Below are positions 21,984 through 31,407 of a DNA stretch of 64,000 nt, piece after piece; positions within the stretch are counted from its first letter, which is position 1, and every line of letters begins with the position of its first letter. The DNA is from JACRCT01 sp049841135. GTDB taxonomy: Bacteria; Myxococcota; Myxococcia; Myxococcales; UBA5297. Where the stretch lies: the NCBI GenBank assembly GCA_049841135.1, contig JASGHK010000005.1:868001-932000 (forward strand), given 5' to 3'. The notes under the pieces were generated by a model. That model made no database searches. It had not been told where the DNA came from and saw only the letters and a program-made list of their open reading frames with translations. The position numbers and the translations under genes were made by a program.

Positions 21984-22346
21984 CCGTCCTCCGAGTTCCC
22001 GGACTACCTGAGGAACCCCCGGACTGCCTCGCATCTTCTCGTCGGCGCGACGCCGCACGAGGGCCCGCTCCGGTGAGCCGTGGCTCGGCGCTTCGAGCTC
22101 GTCCGGGATCAGCGGAGTGGCACGGACCGCTCGATCCCGGTGCCGCGTTCCTGGCGGGGAAGCTGGCCCTGCGTCAGGTGTCCCGTCACCTGTCTCGCGG
22201 GACTGGCACTTGCCTCCCATTTCCTGTTGCCACCGGCATTCACCATCGCTGAACCTGCGGCCTCGCGCAGGACGCTTGCGGCCGACCATCGGCGTCGGGC
22301 GGGCGGCACCTCGCGGAAACCCGATGCTCCGAAAGCACGCCGTTCC
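21984..22346. other. Divergent intergenic region
   Basis: 363 bases between the minus-strand corrinoid gene and the plus-strand hydrolase gene. It must hold both promoters. I see no gene, and no operator or hairpin I would defend. Confidence 0.4.
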
Positions 22347-23321
22347 ATGAAGAGCACGCTCGTCGGTCTGGCCATGGGGCTTCTCGCTGCCGGATGTGCC
22401 TCGTATCCCCGTATGACGAGGCCACCCCTGGCCCCGCCGCCCTCGGCTGTCTACCTGTCGGGCGCTGGCGGCGAGCAGCTCTACACGTCGGTCGAGGGAG
22501 CCGCCGAGCCGCGCGGAGTCGTCTGGTATGTGCTCGGACCCGAGATCGCCTCCACGCCTCTTTACCCCGACTTCACGCGGGCGCTGCACCAGGCTGGGTT
22601 TGCGACGGCCGTCCTGCACCCGCGAGGCACCGGCTACTCCTCGGGCATGCGCGGCGACATCGAGGACTACGAGCTCTTCCTCGGTGACTACCAGGCGTTC
22701 CTCCGCCAGCTCGGCGCGCGCTTCCCAGGCAGACCGCTGTTCCTGCTCGGGCACAGCGCCGGCGCGGCGTTCGCCCTTCACGTCGCGGCGCGCTCGAAAG
22801 GTGCGCTCGCCGGCGTCATCCTGGTCAATCCTGCGTACCGAATGACCTACTCGGAAGGAATGGGGCCGTCGTTCGGGGACTACGTCGTCTACGCCGCGAA
22901 CTATCTCTTCCGCCCCTCGGCGCTCACGGTCGACCTGAACAGCCATCCGTCGGCGGTGAAGAATGACCTCGACCGCGCGGAGGCCTTGGCCATGCAGGGA
23001 GATCCCCTCGTCGTCCGCTACTTCAGCATGCGTTACCTCATGGCTCAGAAGAAGGTCATGGACGCCTGTGCGCCGAACCTCGCAGCGGCGGACGTGCCGG
23101 TGCTGATCGTCCAGGGCGCCGCGGACGCGCTCGTCGACCCCAAAGGCAATGACGAGCTGCTCGCCGCAGCGAGGAGCACCGACAAGCGAAAGCTTGTCGC
23201 ACCCTTCGCGGGCCACGGATCGAGCGCGGTCGAGAGCATGATTTCGCCGCTCGTGGACTGGCTGTCGACGCGCGTCTCCAGGTCCGGCAGCACACCTCCC
23301 TCCGAGCACCCGCTGCCGTGA
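22347..23321 (+). CDS. Alpha/beta-hydrolase lipoprotein
   Basis: 324 residues from ATG 22347. The signal peptide ends LLAAGCAS, a lipobox. The body is an alpha/beta hydrolase of the monoacylglycerol-lipase/lysophospholipase kind: HPRGTGYSSGMRGDIEDYE, then the nucleophile elbow GHSAG (Ser in LLGHSAGAAFAL), the acid in VQGAADALVD and the catalytic His near the end (APFAGHGSS). It probably hydrolyses an ester or lipid outside the cytoplasm; the substrate is unknown. Confidence 0.85.
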   Translation: MKSTLVGLAMGLLAAGCASYPRMTRPPLAPPPSAVYLSGAGGEQLYTSVEGAAEPRGVVWYVLGPEIASTPLYPDFTRALHQAGFATAVLHPRGTGYSSGMRGDIEDYELFLGDYQAFLRQLGARFPGRPLFLLGHSAGAAFALHVAARSKGALAGVILVNPAYRMTYSEGMGPSFGDYVVYAANYLFRPSALTVDLNSHPSAVKNDLDRAEALAMQGDPLVVRYFSMRYLMAQKKVMDACAPNLAAADVPVLIVQGAADALVDPKGNDELLAAARSTDKRKLVAPFAGHGSSAVESMISPLVDWLSTRVSRSGSTPPSEHPLP

Positions 23322-23416
23322 GCGCTGTCGCTGGGCGCTTGGGCCGCTCTCGGTGCGCGCGGGGCAGGTGGGATTGAACCGAGAGTCAGGAAGGCGCCGA
23401 CGGTCGCCCTCAGCAT

Positions 23417-23510
23417 TCGACCTTCCCCTCTTTCGGCTCCCTGGCGGCTGCGCCACTGCCCTCACCGGTACTTCCAGCCCTGGATTTCCCGCTCCATTTT
23501 CCCCAGGCGG
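23417..23510. repeat. Dispersed repeat, copy 1 (left of the NRPS block)
   Basis: Shares ctcaccggtacttcca-N-ggatttcc-N-gctccattt-N-ccaggcg with 29981-30030, and cttcccctcttt-cgg-N-ggcggctgcgcc with 29856-29890. On the minus strand both copies can be read as the end of a protein finishing ...W-K-Y-R-stop, so they may be tails of a decayed gene family. Confidence 0.6.
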
Positions 23511-23589
23511 TAAGACGCGGCGCTTTGAGGCGTCGCGGCTGAAGCCGAGGCGGGTTGCCCGACAGCCAGCGCATGTCAGCACGTCGCAC

Positions 23590-24135
23590 ATGACCTCCCC
23601 GACTCGAGACGCCACCCTGCTCCGCGTCGATGCCAGCCGTGCCGCGCTCGCGCCGGCCTCGCTCGACCTCCGTGCGTTCCGCTCCGCCCTGAGTGGCTTT
23701 GCGACCGGGGTGACCGTCGTGACGGCCCTGGGCCACGACGGCCTGCCAGTGGGGCTGACGGTGAGCTCCTTCAACTCGGTCTCCTTGGAGCCGCCGTTGG
23801 TCCTCTGGAGCCTGTCTGCCAACTCCCCGAACCTGGCGGTGCTGGCGGCCGCCACCCATTTCGCGGTGAACGTGCTGGCCGCCGACCAAGAAGACGTCTC
23901 CCACCGGTTCGCCTCTCGCCTGGAAGACAAGTTCGACGGCGTGGTCTGGCAGTCCGGTCTTGGCGGAGCGCCGGTCCTGGCCGGCACCTGTGCCAGCTTC
24001 GAGTGCGCCAATGTGGCCCGCTACCCGGGCGGCGACCATCTGATCTTCATCGGGCAGGTCGAACGCTTCGCCCAAGACGACCGCCGCGCGCCGTTGATCT
24101 TCCAGGGCGGGCGCTACCGCCGCCTGCTGCGTTGA
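23590..24135 (+). CDS. Flavin reductase-like FMN-binding protein
   Basis: 181 residues from ATG 23590. It fits the short-chain flavin reductase family (two-component monooxygenase reductases such as HpaC): FATGVTVVTALGHDGLPVGLTVSSFNSVSLEPPLVLWSL near residues 35-75, a central HFAVNVLAADQEDVSHRFA, and the C-terminal GGDHLIFIGQVERF. It uses NAD(P)H to reduce FMN or FAD for a partner. The NRPS gene two genes downstream contains an FMN-dependent luciferase-like monooxygenase domain, which is the obvious client. This pairing is inferred from position. Confidence 0.9.
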   Translation: MTSPTRDATLLRVDASRAALAPASLDLRAFRSALSGFATGVTVVTALGHDGLPVGLTVSSFNSVSLEPPLVLWSLSANSPNLAVLAAATHFAVNVLAADQEDVSHRFASRLEDKFDGVVWQSGLGGAPVLAGTCASFECANVARYPGGDHLIFIGQVERFAQDDRRAPLIFQGGRYRRLLR

Positions 24136-24388
24136 GCTCTGCCGCTGAAGATCTCCAAGGGAGCAGGCGAACGATCTCTGCGGCCAGAGGTTGCCGGAAG
24201 GCTCGAGCGGCAGGCGTCCGCGAGAGTCGCGAGTCGACGAGGAGACCGCAGCGACGCCCCACCTGGCCGAGTGCCCCGCGGATGCTGGCGTGGCTAGGTG
24301 AGTGGCCCAGTCCAGAAGCCGTTCTCGCACGCCGACCGGCAGGTGACCGCTGCCGGCTGCTCACGGGAGTTGGGAGGCCAGCCGGGAT

Positions 24389-25051
24389 ATGGATGTCATC
24401 GTCGTGGGCGCCAGCGGTTTCGGTCGCGAGCTGCTGCAGTACGTGCACGACGTTCACCTGACCACGCCCTCCGTGAGGATCAAGGGCTTCCTGGACGACG
24501 ACCCCACCGCGCTCGACTCCATCGGCAGGGTCATGGGCGTGGAGATTGTCGGCGACACGCACAGCTACCGCATCCAGGAGCACGACCGGTTCGTCGTGTC
24601 CCTGGGAGATCCGGGTCTCCGCCGCATGCTCGTGGAGCGGCTCGCGCGTCGTGGAGCCCGGTTCGCCTCGGTCGTCCACCCGACCGCCTATCTGGCCCCG
24701 ACGGCGCGCATCGGCAGCGGCTGCGTCATCGGGCCTTTCGCGAACGTCGGGTCGTACGCCCAGCTCGAGGACCACGTGCTGCTCAACCTGCACTCCTCGG
24801 CCGGACACGACACCCGCATCGGCTCGTTCTGCGTGCTCTCGCCGTGCGCCCTCGTGAATGGCGGGAGCAGCCTGGGCGACGGCGTCTTGATGGGCACGCA
24901 TGCCGTCGTCACGCCCAACGTGCGAGTCGGCGCGCGCTCCAAGATCTCGGCAGGGGCCGTCCTGTATCGCGACATCGCGGAGGACTCCCTCGCGACGGGC
25001 AACCCTGCGAGAGCCTTCCCGCTCAGCGAGGCTGCCTCGGCAGCGCATTGA
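24389..25051 (+). CDS. NeuD/PglD-type acyltransferase (left-handed beta-helix)
   Basis: 220 residues. The N-terminal Rossmann part begins MDVIVVGASGFGRELLQY and the C-terminal part is a hexapeptide-repeat beta-helix (IGSGCVIGPFANVGSYAQLEDHV... in positions ~108-190, with HSSAGHDTRIG holding the family's active-site His). Members transfer acetyl groups from acetyl-CoA to amino sugars such as UDP-bacillosamine or sialic acid. No other sugar-biosynthesis genes are nearby. With only 46 bases to the NRPS start, it more likely modifies or supplies a substrate in that pathway. Confidence 0.85.
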   Translation: MDVIVVGASGFGRELLQYVHDVHLTTPSVRIKGFLDDDPTALDSIGRVMGVEIVGDTHSYRIQEHDRFVVSLGDPGLRRMLVERLARRGARFASVVHPTAYLAPTARIGSGCVIGPFANVGSYAQLEDHVLLNLHSSAGHDTRIGSFCVLSPCALVNGGSSLGDGVLMGTHAVVTPNVRVGARSKISAGAVLYRDIAEDSLATGNPARAFPLSEAASAAH

Positions 25052-25097
25052 GGCTGCGCCCTGCATCGAGCCGGCGGTCCATCACGCGAGGTGGCAC

Positions 25098-28000
25098 ATG
25101 TCTTCATCGACTCTCAGCGGCGTCTTCATCGGTGGCCAGTCGCTGCTGATTCGATGTGGCGAGTCCTTCCTGCGGCGCGGTCACGATCTGCGCGCCGTCG
25201 TCACCGCCGATCCGGCCGTGCGGCGCTGGGCGGAGGAGCACGGCATCGCCTGCCTCGCACCCGACCGTGAGCTGACGGCCCGGCTGGCGCAGGAGTCCTT
25301 CGACTACCTCTTCAGCGTCGTGCACCTCGCCATCCTCCCGGCCGCGCTCCTTGCCTTGCCACGCCGCGGGGCCATCAACTTCCATGACGGACCCCTCCCC
25401 GAGTACGCGGGCCTGAACGTCACGTCCTGGGCGCTGCTGAACCGGGAGCGCGAGCATGGCGTCACCTGGCACGTCATGACCGAGCGTCCGGACGCGGGCG
25501 ACATTCTCGGGCAGGCGCGGTTTCCCATCGACGCGGACGACACCGCCCTGACGCTGAACGCGAAGTGCTACGAGGCCGGCGTCGCCAGCTTCGAGGAGCT
25601 GCTCGTCCGCATGGAGAACGAAGCTCTCGAGCCGCGACCGCAGGACCTCCAGCGGCGGCGCTACTTCGCCAAGGACCAGCGGCCCGCGGCCGCCGGGGCC
25701 ATCGACTGGTCGGCTCCGGCGGAGGAGATCGCCGCCCTGGTGAGGGCGCTGGAGTTCGGCCCGTACCCCAATCCGCTCACCACCGCCAAGACCTGGGTCG
25801 GCGACACTCCTATCGCCGTGCGTCGCGTCGAGGTGCTCGCCTCACGGTCCCACCACCCGCCGGGCACCGTGACGGAAGTGACCGCGGACGCCGTGACCGT
25901 GTCCACCGGCACTCACGGACTCCGCCTCTCGAGCCTCACGACCCTGCTCGGCGCGCGGCTCGAGCCCGCCGATCTCCAGCGGACGCATCACCTCGAGGCG
26001 GGACACTCGCTCTCCTGGCCTGCCGGTGACCGGGCCCGAGCTCTGGGCGAGCTCGACGCGGGCCTGCGCCGGCACGAGGGCTTCTGGCTCGGCCGCCTCG
26101 CGAGCATCGAGCCGGTCGAGATCCCGTTCGCGCGGCGCGGCCCGGGGTCGCGCTCGGGGCCGCCGGCCGCGCAGCGCTTCGACACGCCCCTCGCCTTCCT
26201 GGAGCGCTTCGAGGGCGCGGCGGCCGATGCGCTGCTGGCGGCCCTCTGTGCGTACCTGTCCCGCATCGCCGGCAAGAGCGAGTTCACGGTCGCCTTCCGT
26301 CACGCCGGGCTCGAGCGGGTCGTCTCCCAAGGCCAGGGACTCTTCTCCGCGCGGCTCCCGCTGCAGGTCCGGGTGGAGGGCAGCGCGGAGTTCGACGCGT
26401 ACCTGAAGGGCTTCCGCGAGGAGCTCCAGCAGGTCCAGAAGCACGCCTCCTATCCGCTCGACGTCGCCCTGCGGCACCCCGCCGACGCGGCCCGTGCGCG
26501 CGCCTGGCACGAGGAGGCGCCGCCCCTCCTGCTCCAGCGCGTGCCCTCGCTGGAGGGCACCGCGAGCGCGAGCCCGGTCGCCGACCTGACGGTGATCGTC
26601 CCGGACGACGCCCGCGCCACCGCCTGGAGCCATCGCCCGGAGGTGCTCGATGCGCAGGCGGTCTCGCGGATGTACGCCCAGTTCCGAGCGTTCCTGGACG
26701 ACCTCGTCGAGCGGCGCACGTGCCTCCGCGACGTCAACGTCCTGTCGGACGAGGACGAGGAACGGCTCCTCTCGAGCTGGACCCGCACCGACGCGCCGTT
26801 CGACCGCGAGCGTTGCGTCCACCAACTGTTCGAGGCTCAGGTCGAGCGGACGCCCGACGCCGTCGCGCTCGCCTTCCGCGATCAGGAGCTCACCTACCGG
26901 GACCTCGACGCGCGAGCCAACCAGGTCGCGCACCACCTGATCGGCCGCGGGGTCGGACCGGGCTCCCTCGTCGGCGTGCTCATGGATCGCTCGGCCGATC
27001 TGGTCGTCGCGATGATGGGGATCCTGAAGGCCGGCGCAGCGTACGTGCCGCTCGACCCGACCTATCCCGCCGAGCGCGTGCGGTACATGGCGACGGACGC
27101 CGCGCTGGTGGCCATCCTGACCGAGGACCGGTACCTCTCGTTTCTCCCCGACTCACCCGCGCCGATGGTCGCCGTCGACTCGGACCTCGTCCGGCAGCAG
27201 CCGCTCACGAGCCCCCCGTCCAGCGTGAACTCGGACGACCTCGCCTACGTGATCTACACCTCGGGCTCTACCGGCACGCCGAAGGGCGTCATGGTCGAGC
27301 ACCGCAACGTGGCCAACTTCTTCGCCGGGATGGACGCCTGTCTTGGCCGAGACGCGCCGGGAACGTGGCTGGCCGTCACCAGCATCTCCTTCGACATCTC
27401 GGTGCTCGAGCTCTTCTGGACCCTGGCGCGCGGCTTCAAGGTCGTGATCTACGGCGGTGAGGGCGAGCGCGAAGCCCCCGCCGCGAGCAGCAGGCCCGTG
27501 GCGGTGGGCTCGCAGGGCTCCGTCCCCTTCAGCCTGTTCTACTTCGCGAGTGACGAGGGCGGCCAAGGGGAGAAGAAGTACGAGCTGCTGCTCGAGGGCG
27601 CGAAGTTCGCGGACCAGAACGGGTTCGAAGCCGTGTGGACGCCAGAGCGCCACTTCCACGCGTTCGGCGGCCTCTACCCGAGCCCGTCGGTCGCGAGCGC
27701 CGCCATCGCAGTGCTCACCCGGCGGGTCCAGATCCGCGCGGGGAGCTGCGTCCTGCCCCTCCACAGCCCGCTGCGGGTCGCGGAGGAGTGGGCCATGGTC
27801 GACAACCTGTCGAACGGTCGCGTGGGCATCTCCTTCGCGTCCGGCTGGCAGCCCGACGACTTCGTGCTCGCGCCGGAGCGCTACGCGGAGCGCCACGAGG
27901 CCTTCTACCGGGGAATCGAGACCGTGCGCGCGCTGTGGCGGGGGGAGGGCCGCGCCTTCCGCGGCCCCGAGGGCGAGGTGGAGACGAGGACGCTCCCGCG

Positions 28001-29738
28001 CCCGGTGCAGCCCGAGCTGCCGTTCTGGGTGACCGCCGCGGGGAACCCGGAGACCTTCCGCCGCGCCGGCGAGCTGGGGGCCAACCTGCTCACGCACCTG
28101 CTGGGGCAGAGCGTCGACGAGCTCGCCGGAAAGCTCGAGGTCTACCGCCAGGCCTGGCGCGAGGCTGGCCACCCTGGCAGGGGCCAGGCGACCCTGATGC
28201 TTCACACCTTCGTGGGCGAGAGCGAGGCCTTCGTTCGCGCCCAGGTCCACGGGCCGCTCAAGTCCTACCTGCGCAGCGCCACGAACCTCCTCAAGCAGCA
28301 CGCGTCGAGCTTCCCCGCGTTCCGGCAGGCCGGTCGTGAAGGTCTCGACGGCATGTTCCAGAAGCTCTCCGCCCAGGACCTGGAGGCGCTGCTCGAGCAC
28401 GCCTTCGCCCGCTACTACGAGACGAGCGGCCTGTTCGGGACGCCCGAGAGCTGCCTGGCGATGGTCGACCGGCTCAAGAGGATCGGGGTGGACGAGATCG
28501 CCTGCCTGATCGACTTCGGGGTGCCGTCCGACGTCGTGCTGGCCAGCCTGCCGAAGCTGAACGAGCTGAGGCAGCTCGCCCAGGGGGCGCCCGGCGCGCA
28601 CACCGCGGTTGAGGATCACGGGCTGGCAGGGCTCCTGGCGCGGCATGGCGTCACGCACCTGCAGTGCACCCCGTCGATGGCGAGGATCCTCAGCAGGAAC
28701 GAGCCGGCCCGCGCCGGGCTTCGCAAGCTCGACGCCTGGCTCGTCGGCGGCGAGGCGCTCGCGAGCGACCTGGCGGCCGAGCTGAGAGGTCTCGTGTCCG
28801 GGCACGTGCTCAACATGTACGGCCCCACCGAGACCACCGTCTGGTCGGCCAGCCACCAAGTGGTCGACGCCGCGGGCGCCATCCCCATCGGCAGACCGAT
28901 CGCCAACACCCGGATCTACGTCGTGGACCAGAACCTGCGCCCGGTCCCCGTCGGCATTCCGGGCGAGCTGGTGATCGGCGGCGCCGGCGTGGTGCGCGGG
29001 TACCTGAACAGGCCCGAGCTCACCGCCCAACGCTTCGTCGCCGATCCCTTTGGGCCCCCTGGCGGCCGGCTCTACCGGACCGGCGACCGGGCGCGCTGGC
29101 GGGACGACGGGGTCCTGGAGTTCCTGGGCCGCATGGACGACCAGGTGAAGATCCGCGGTCACCGCGTGGAGCTCGGCGAGATCGAGGCGGCCCTCGCGCG
29201 CCACCCCGCCGTCCAGCAGGCCGCCGTCGCCGCCCGCGAGGACGGCCCAGGCGACCGGCGCCTGGTCGGCTACGTCGTCGCGCGACGGGCTGGTCGGCCC
29301 CCCACGCCGAGCGAGCTGCGGGACCATCTCAAGCGGGACCTGCCGGAGTTCATGGTGCCGGCGACCTTCGTGCTGCTCGAGACCTTGCCGCTCACCCCGA
29401 ACAAGAAGGTCGACCGGAAGAGCCTGCCCGCCCCGGACGCCTCGCGACCTGCGCTCGACCGGCCTTACGTTCCTGCGCGCACGAAGGTCGAGGTCGCGCT
29501 CGCGGGCTTCTTCCAGGAGGTGCTGGGGCTCGAGCGCGTCGGCGTGCACGACAGCTTCGTCGAGCTGGGCGGAAACTCGCTCTCGGCGGTCGAGCTGTTC
29601 TTGAAGATCGAGGAGGCGTTCAAGGTCGAGTTCCCACTCGCCACGTTCTTCCGGTCGCCAACGGTCGCCGGACTGGCGGCGGAGCTGGAAAGGGTCCTGG
29701 GCGCTTCGCCGGACGCTGAGCGCGGCCGACAAAGCTGA
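25098..29738 (+). CDS. Single-module NRPS: formyltransferase, partial C, A with embedded luciferase-like monooxygenase, PCP
   Basis: 1546 residues, intact, ATG 25098 after GAGGTGG. Domains: (1) ~1-295 formyltransferase of the Fmt/ArnA kind, catalytic INFHDGPLPEYAGLN and PDAGDIL. (2) ~300-560 resembles the C-terminal half of a condensation domain; no HHxxxDG. (3) ~565-800 adenylation N-part (YTSGSTGTPKG, then FDISVLELF at ~765). (4) ~805-1165 luciferase-like FMN monooxygenase of the MupA/Atu3671 type (FYFASDEGGQGEKKYELLL, WTPERHFHAFGGLYPSP). (5) ~1170-1440 adenylation C-part (NMYGPTETT, YRTGDRARW, PNKKVDR). (6) ~1455-1540 carrier domain, phosphopantetheine Ser in LGGNSLSA (~1493). No thioesterase. 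The pocket code read by eye is DILQLGMVWK, close to glycine codes. An oxygenase between A4 and A5 recalls MtaG/MelG of myxothiazol/melithiazol, which oxidise bound glycine to make a terminal amide. Confidence 0.93.
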   Translation: MSSSTLSGVFIGGQSLLIRCGESFLRRGHDLRAVVTADPAVRRWAEEHGIACLAPDRELTARLAQESFDYLFSVVHLAILPAALLALPRRGAINFHDGPLPEYAGLNVTSWALLNREREHGVTWHVMTERPDAGDILGQARFPIDADDTALTLNAKCYEAGVASFEELLVRMENEALEPRPQDLQRRRYFAKDQRPAAAGAIDWSAPAEEIAALVRALEFGPYPNPLTTAKTWVGDTPIAVRRVEVLASRSHHPPGTVTEVTADAVTVSTGTHGLRLSSLTTLLGARLEPADLQRTHHLEAGHSLSWPAGDRARALGELDAGLRRHEGFWLGRLASIEPVEIPFARRGPGSRSGPPAAQRFDTPLAFLERFEGAAADALLAALCAYLSRIAGKSEFTVAFRHAGLERVVSQGQGLFSARLPLQVRVEGSAEFDAYLKGFREELQQVQKHASYPLDVALRHPADAARARAWHEEAPPLLLQRVPSLEGTASASPVADLTVIVPDDARATAWSHRPEVLDAQAVSRMYAQFRAFLDDLVERRTCLRDVNVLSDEDEERLLSSWTRTDAPFDRERCVHQLFEAQVERTPDAVALAFRDQELTYRDLDARANQVAHHLIGRGVGPGSLVGVLMDRSADLVVAMMGILKAGAAYVPLDPTYPAERVRYMATDAALVAILTEDRYLSFLPDSPAPMVAVDSDLVRQQPLTSPPSSVNSDDLAYVIYTSGSTGTPKGVMVEHRNVANFFAGMDACLGRDAPGTWLAVTSISFDISVLELFWTLARGFKVVIYGGEGEREAPAASSRPVAVGSQGSVPFSLFYFASDEGGQGEKKYELLLEGAKFADQNGFEAVWTPERHFHAFGGLYPSPSVASAAIAVLTRRVQIRAGSCVLPLHSPLRVAEEWAMVDNLSNGRVGISFASGWQPDDFVLAPERYAERHEAFYRGIETVRALWRGEGRAFRGPEGEVETRTLPRPVQPELPFWVTAAGNPETFRRAGELGANLLTHLLGQSVDELAGKLEVYRQAWREAGHPGRGQATLMLHTFVGESEAFVRAQVHGPLKSYLRSATNLLKQHASSFPAFRQAGREGLDGMFQKLSAQDLEALLEHAFARYYETSGLFGTPESCLAMVDRLKRIGVDEIACLIDFGVPSDVVLASLPKLNELRQLAQGAPGAHTAVEDHGLAGLLARHGVTHLQCTPSMARILSRNEPARAGLRKLDAWLVGGEALASDLAAELRGLVSGHVLNMYGPTETTVWSASHQVVDAAGAIPIGRPIANTRIYVVDQNLRPVPVGIPGELVIGGAGVVRGYLNRPELTAQRFVADPFGPPGGRLYRTGDRARWRDDGVLEFLGRMDDQVKIRGHRVELGEIEAALARHPAVQQAAVAAREDGPGDRRLVGYVVARRAGRPPTPSELRDHLKRDLPEFMVPATFVLLETLPLTPNKKVDRKSLPAPDASRPALDRPYVPARTKVEVALAGFFQEVLGLERVGVHDSFVELGGNSLSAVELFLKIEEAFKVEFPLATFFRSPTVAGLAAELERVLGASPDAERGRQS

Positions 29739-29849
29739 CCCAGCCCGAGTTGGCGCCTGCGAAGACTCCTGCCGAAAAGCAAAAGTAGGCTGGGAGACGT
29801 CGATAGACAGGGTCTTCTGGGCCGCGACCTTCGCGGTTCAGCTACCTGC

Positions 29850-30030
29850 GACCTTCCTTCCCTTTCTTCGGTACTCCCCGACGGCTGCGCCTCGGCGCCG
29901 TTGTTTTCACCACCGATTTGAGGGGGCGGATGGGCCTGGCTGGCCTCGTCGCTCTCTTGCCTACCGCTTGGTTAACCGTCCTCACCGGTACTTCCAATTC
30001 GGGATTTCCGGCTCCATTTCTTCCAGGCGC
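29850..30030. repeat. Dispersed repeat, copy 2 (right of the NRPS block)
   Basis: Related to 23417-23510: the two conserved blocks (cttccctttctt...cggctgcgcc and ctcaccggtacttcca...ttccaggcg) are here ~90 bases further apart. Read on the minus strand it ends in EIPNWKYR-stop, compared with EIQGWKYR-stop in copy 1. It occupies most of the 301-base gap after the NRPS gene; no gene seen in the rest. Confidence 0.6.
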
Positions 30031-30039
30031 TCGCCGCCG

Positions 30040-30543
30040 TCAGTCTTCGTCGTAAACGTCCTCGACGATCTCCATGGCCTCCTCGACGACCTTATTCAGC
30101 GCCGCGACCAGTTCGGTCTCGCCGCTGCCCTCCAGCGCTCCGAGCGACTCCTCGGCCTCCTGCAAAGCGTCGACCGCGTCGTCGTACTCGTCGGCGGTCC
30201 AGTCGGCGACCACGCGGCGGGCCTCGTCCAAAGCCTTCTTCGACGGTTGCGACCTCTTGGACTTCTTCTTTGAGCCAGCTCCAGCGATGAGGTCGGTCGC
30301 CTCGCTCTGCAGCTTCTTCAACCCGGCGACCAGGGACCCGTCGTCTTGATCTGGCGAGTCGAGCAGGTCGCCGGCCTGCATCACGGCCTCGACGGCGTCC
30401 TCGCACTCTCCCGCGTCCCACGTAGCCAGCAGGTTCCTGGCATCCTTCATCCACTGCGAGGCCGCCCCGGGCGTCTTCCCGGACCCGGCCTTCTTGGCGG
30501 GGTCGTTTCTCTTGGTGGGTTTGGGCACTCGCTTGGCGGGCAT
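30040..30543 (-). CDS. Internally duplicated acidic helical protein
   Basis: 167 residues. ATG 30543 is preferred over 30585 because GGAGAG precedes it. A Lys/Pro-rich N-terminus (PAKRVPKPTKRNDPAKK) and a Lys-rich hinge (GSKKKSKRSQPSKK) separate two similar halves: MKDARNLLATWDAGECEDAVEAV... and LDEARRVVADWTADEYDDAVDAL..., each about 55 residues with an acidic helix pattern. The basic/acidic layout suggests a nucleic-acid- or nucleoid-associated protein, but no known domain is recognised. Confidence 0.6.
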   Translation of the reverse strand: MPAKRVPKPTKRNDPAKKAGSGKTPGAASQWMKDARNLLATWDAGECEDAVEAVMQAGDLLDSPDQDDGSLVAGLKKLQSEATDLIAGAGSKKKSKRSQPSKKALDEARRVVADWTADEYDDAVDALQEAEESLGALEGSGETELVAALNKVVEEAMEIVEDVYDED

Positions 30544-30637
30544 GAGCTCTCCTGTGAAGAGTCTCCGGCGTGAGGTTCGAGCCATTCTCCGCGCCGGTCG
30601 TCTCGGTCCGCCGGACCTATCTGACCGGCAGGTTCCC

Positions 30638-31252
30638 TCACTCCCACGTCGCCGTGAACTCGGCGGTGGTGGGCGTGGTCCTCGCCACGGTCAGCCGCGG
30701 GTTCTTGGCGTTGGACAGCTCGATCGCCACCTGGACCCCGGCCTGGATCGCGCCGAGGACGTCGGGGTGCGAGTAATGGCCCTCCGGGAAGGAGAGCACC
30801 GCGGACCCGCTCTTGCCGGAGGTCTGTCCGTGGACCTCGAGCTTCGTCCCACGGTGCGTCGAGCCCCAGGTGGCCGCGCCGAGGCTGAGCAGGATGCTGG
30901 GCGTCGCCAGGGAGAGCAGGCGGTAGACCGGGCTCTTGAACAGCTTCCGGTTGGCATCCACCATCCAGTCGACGTAGCCCCGGGCGCTCAGCTTGCGTTG
31001 GTCGGCGAAGACGAGGAGCGCGCCGAAGAACCAGGTGTCGGGGACCCACTGGCTGTTCAAGGGCGGCGAGAGGATGACCTGGCGGATCTCGGCCGGCAAC
31101 GCGTCGGTGGGCAGGCCCTCCGGAGGGTCCGAGACCATCTGGCGCACCATGGCGCCCTTGGCCTGGCACTCCGGGTGAGAGGCGAGGCCCTGGGGCAGCG
31201 CCGACAGATAGGCCGCGAGGCGCGGGAAGCGGGAGTCGACCTGGAGAGTCAT
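30638..31252 (-). CDS. Uncharacterised protein
   Basis: 204 residues, no signal peptide. Segments such as LNSQWVPDTWFFGALLVFADQR, YVDWMVDANRKLFKSPVYRLLS and VLSFPEGHYSHPDVLGAIQAG suggest a folded globular protein; similar patterns occur in small single-domain myxobacterial proteins, but I cannot place the family. ATG 31252 is the only good start. It follows the next gene at 155 bases on the same strand. Confidence 0.6.
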   Translation of the reverse strand: MTLQVDSRFPRLAAYLSALPQGLASHPECQAKGAMVRQMVSDPPEGLPTDALPAEIRQVILSPPLNSQWVPDTWFFGALLVFADQRKLSARGYVDWMVDANRKLFKSPVYRLLSLATPSILLSLGAATWGSTHRGTKLEVHGQTSGKSGSAVLSFPEGHYSHPDVLGAIQAGVQVAIELSNAKNPRLTVARTTPTTAEFTATWE

Positions 31253-31407
31253 GAGCGCAGCCTGTTCCCCCCAAGTTGCGCCGACAGCCTACCGCGAGCG
31301 CAGCTCCCTGGCGGAGCCGATCGCCCTGGCGATGCCCACACGGTGCCGGGTGGACCGGCTGCCCGCCGAGTCGAGCCTGCAGCGCCTCGCGCGTCGAGCT
31401 TGCCGGC

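Noticed and set aside
23370..23400. tRNA-like T-arm (gattgaaccgag) on the minus strand
   Set aside because: The stem bases do not pair and no acceptor or anticodon arm can be built around it.
20337..24011. Long minus-strand frame of 1224 codons
   Set aside because: Only its middle (the corrinoid domain) is coding; the rest lies opposite the hydrolase and flavin reductase genes.
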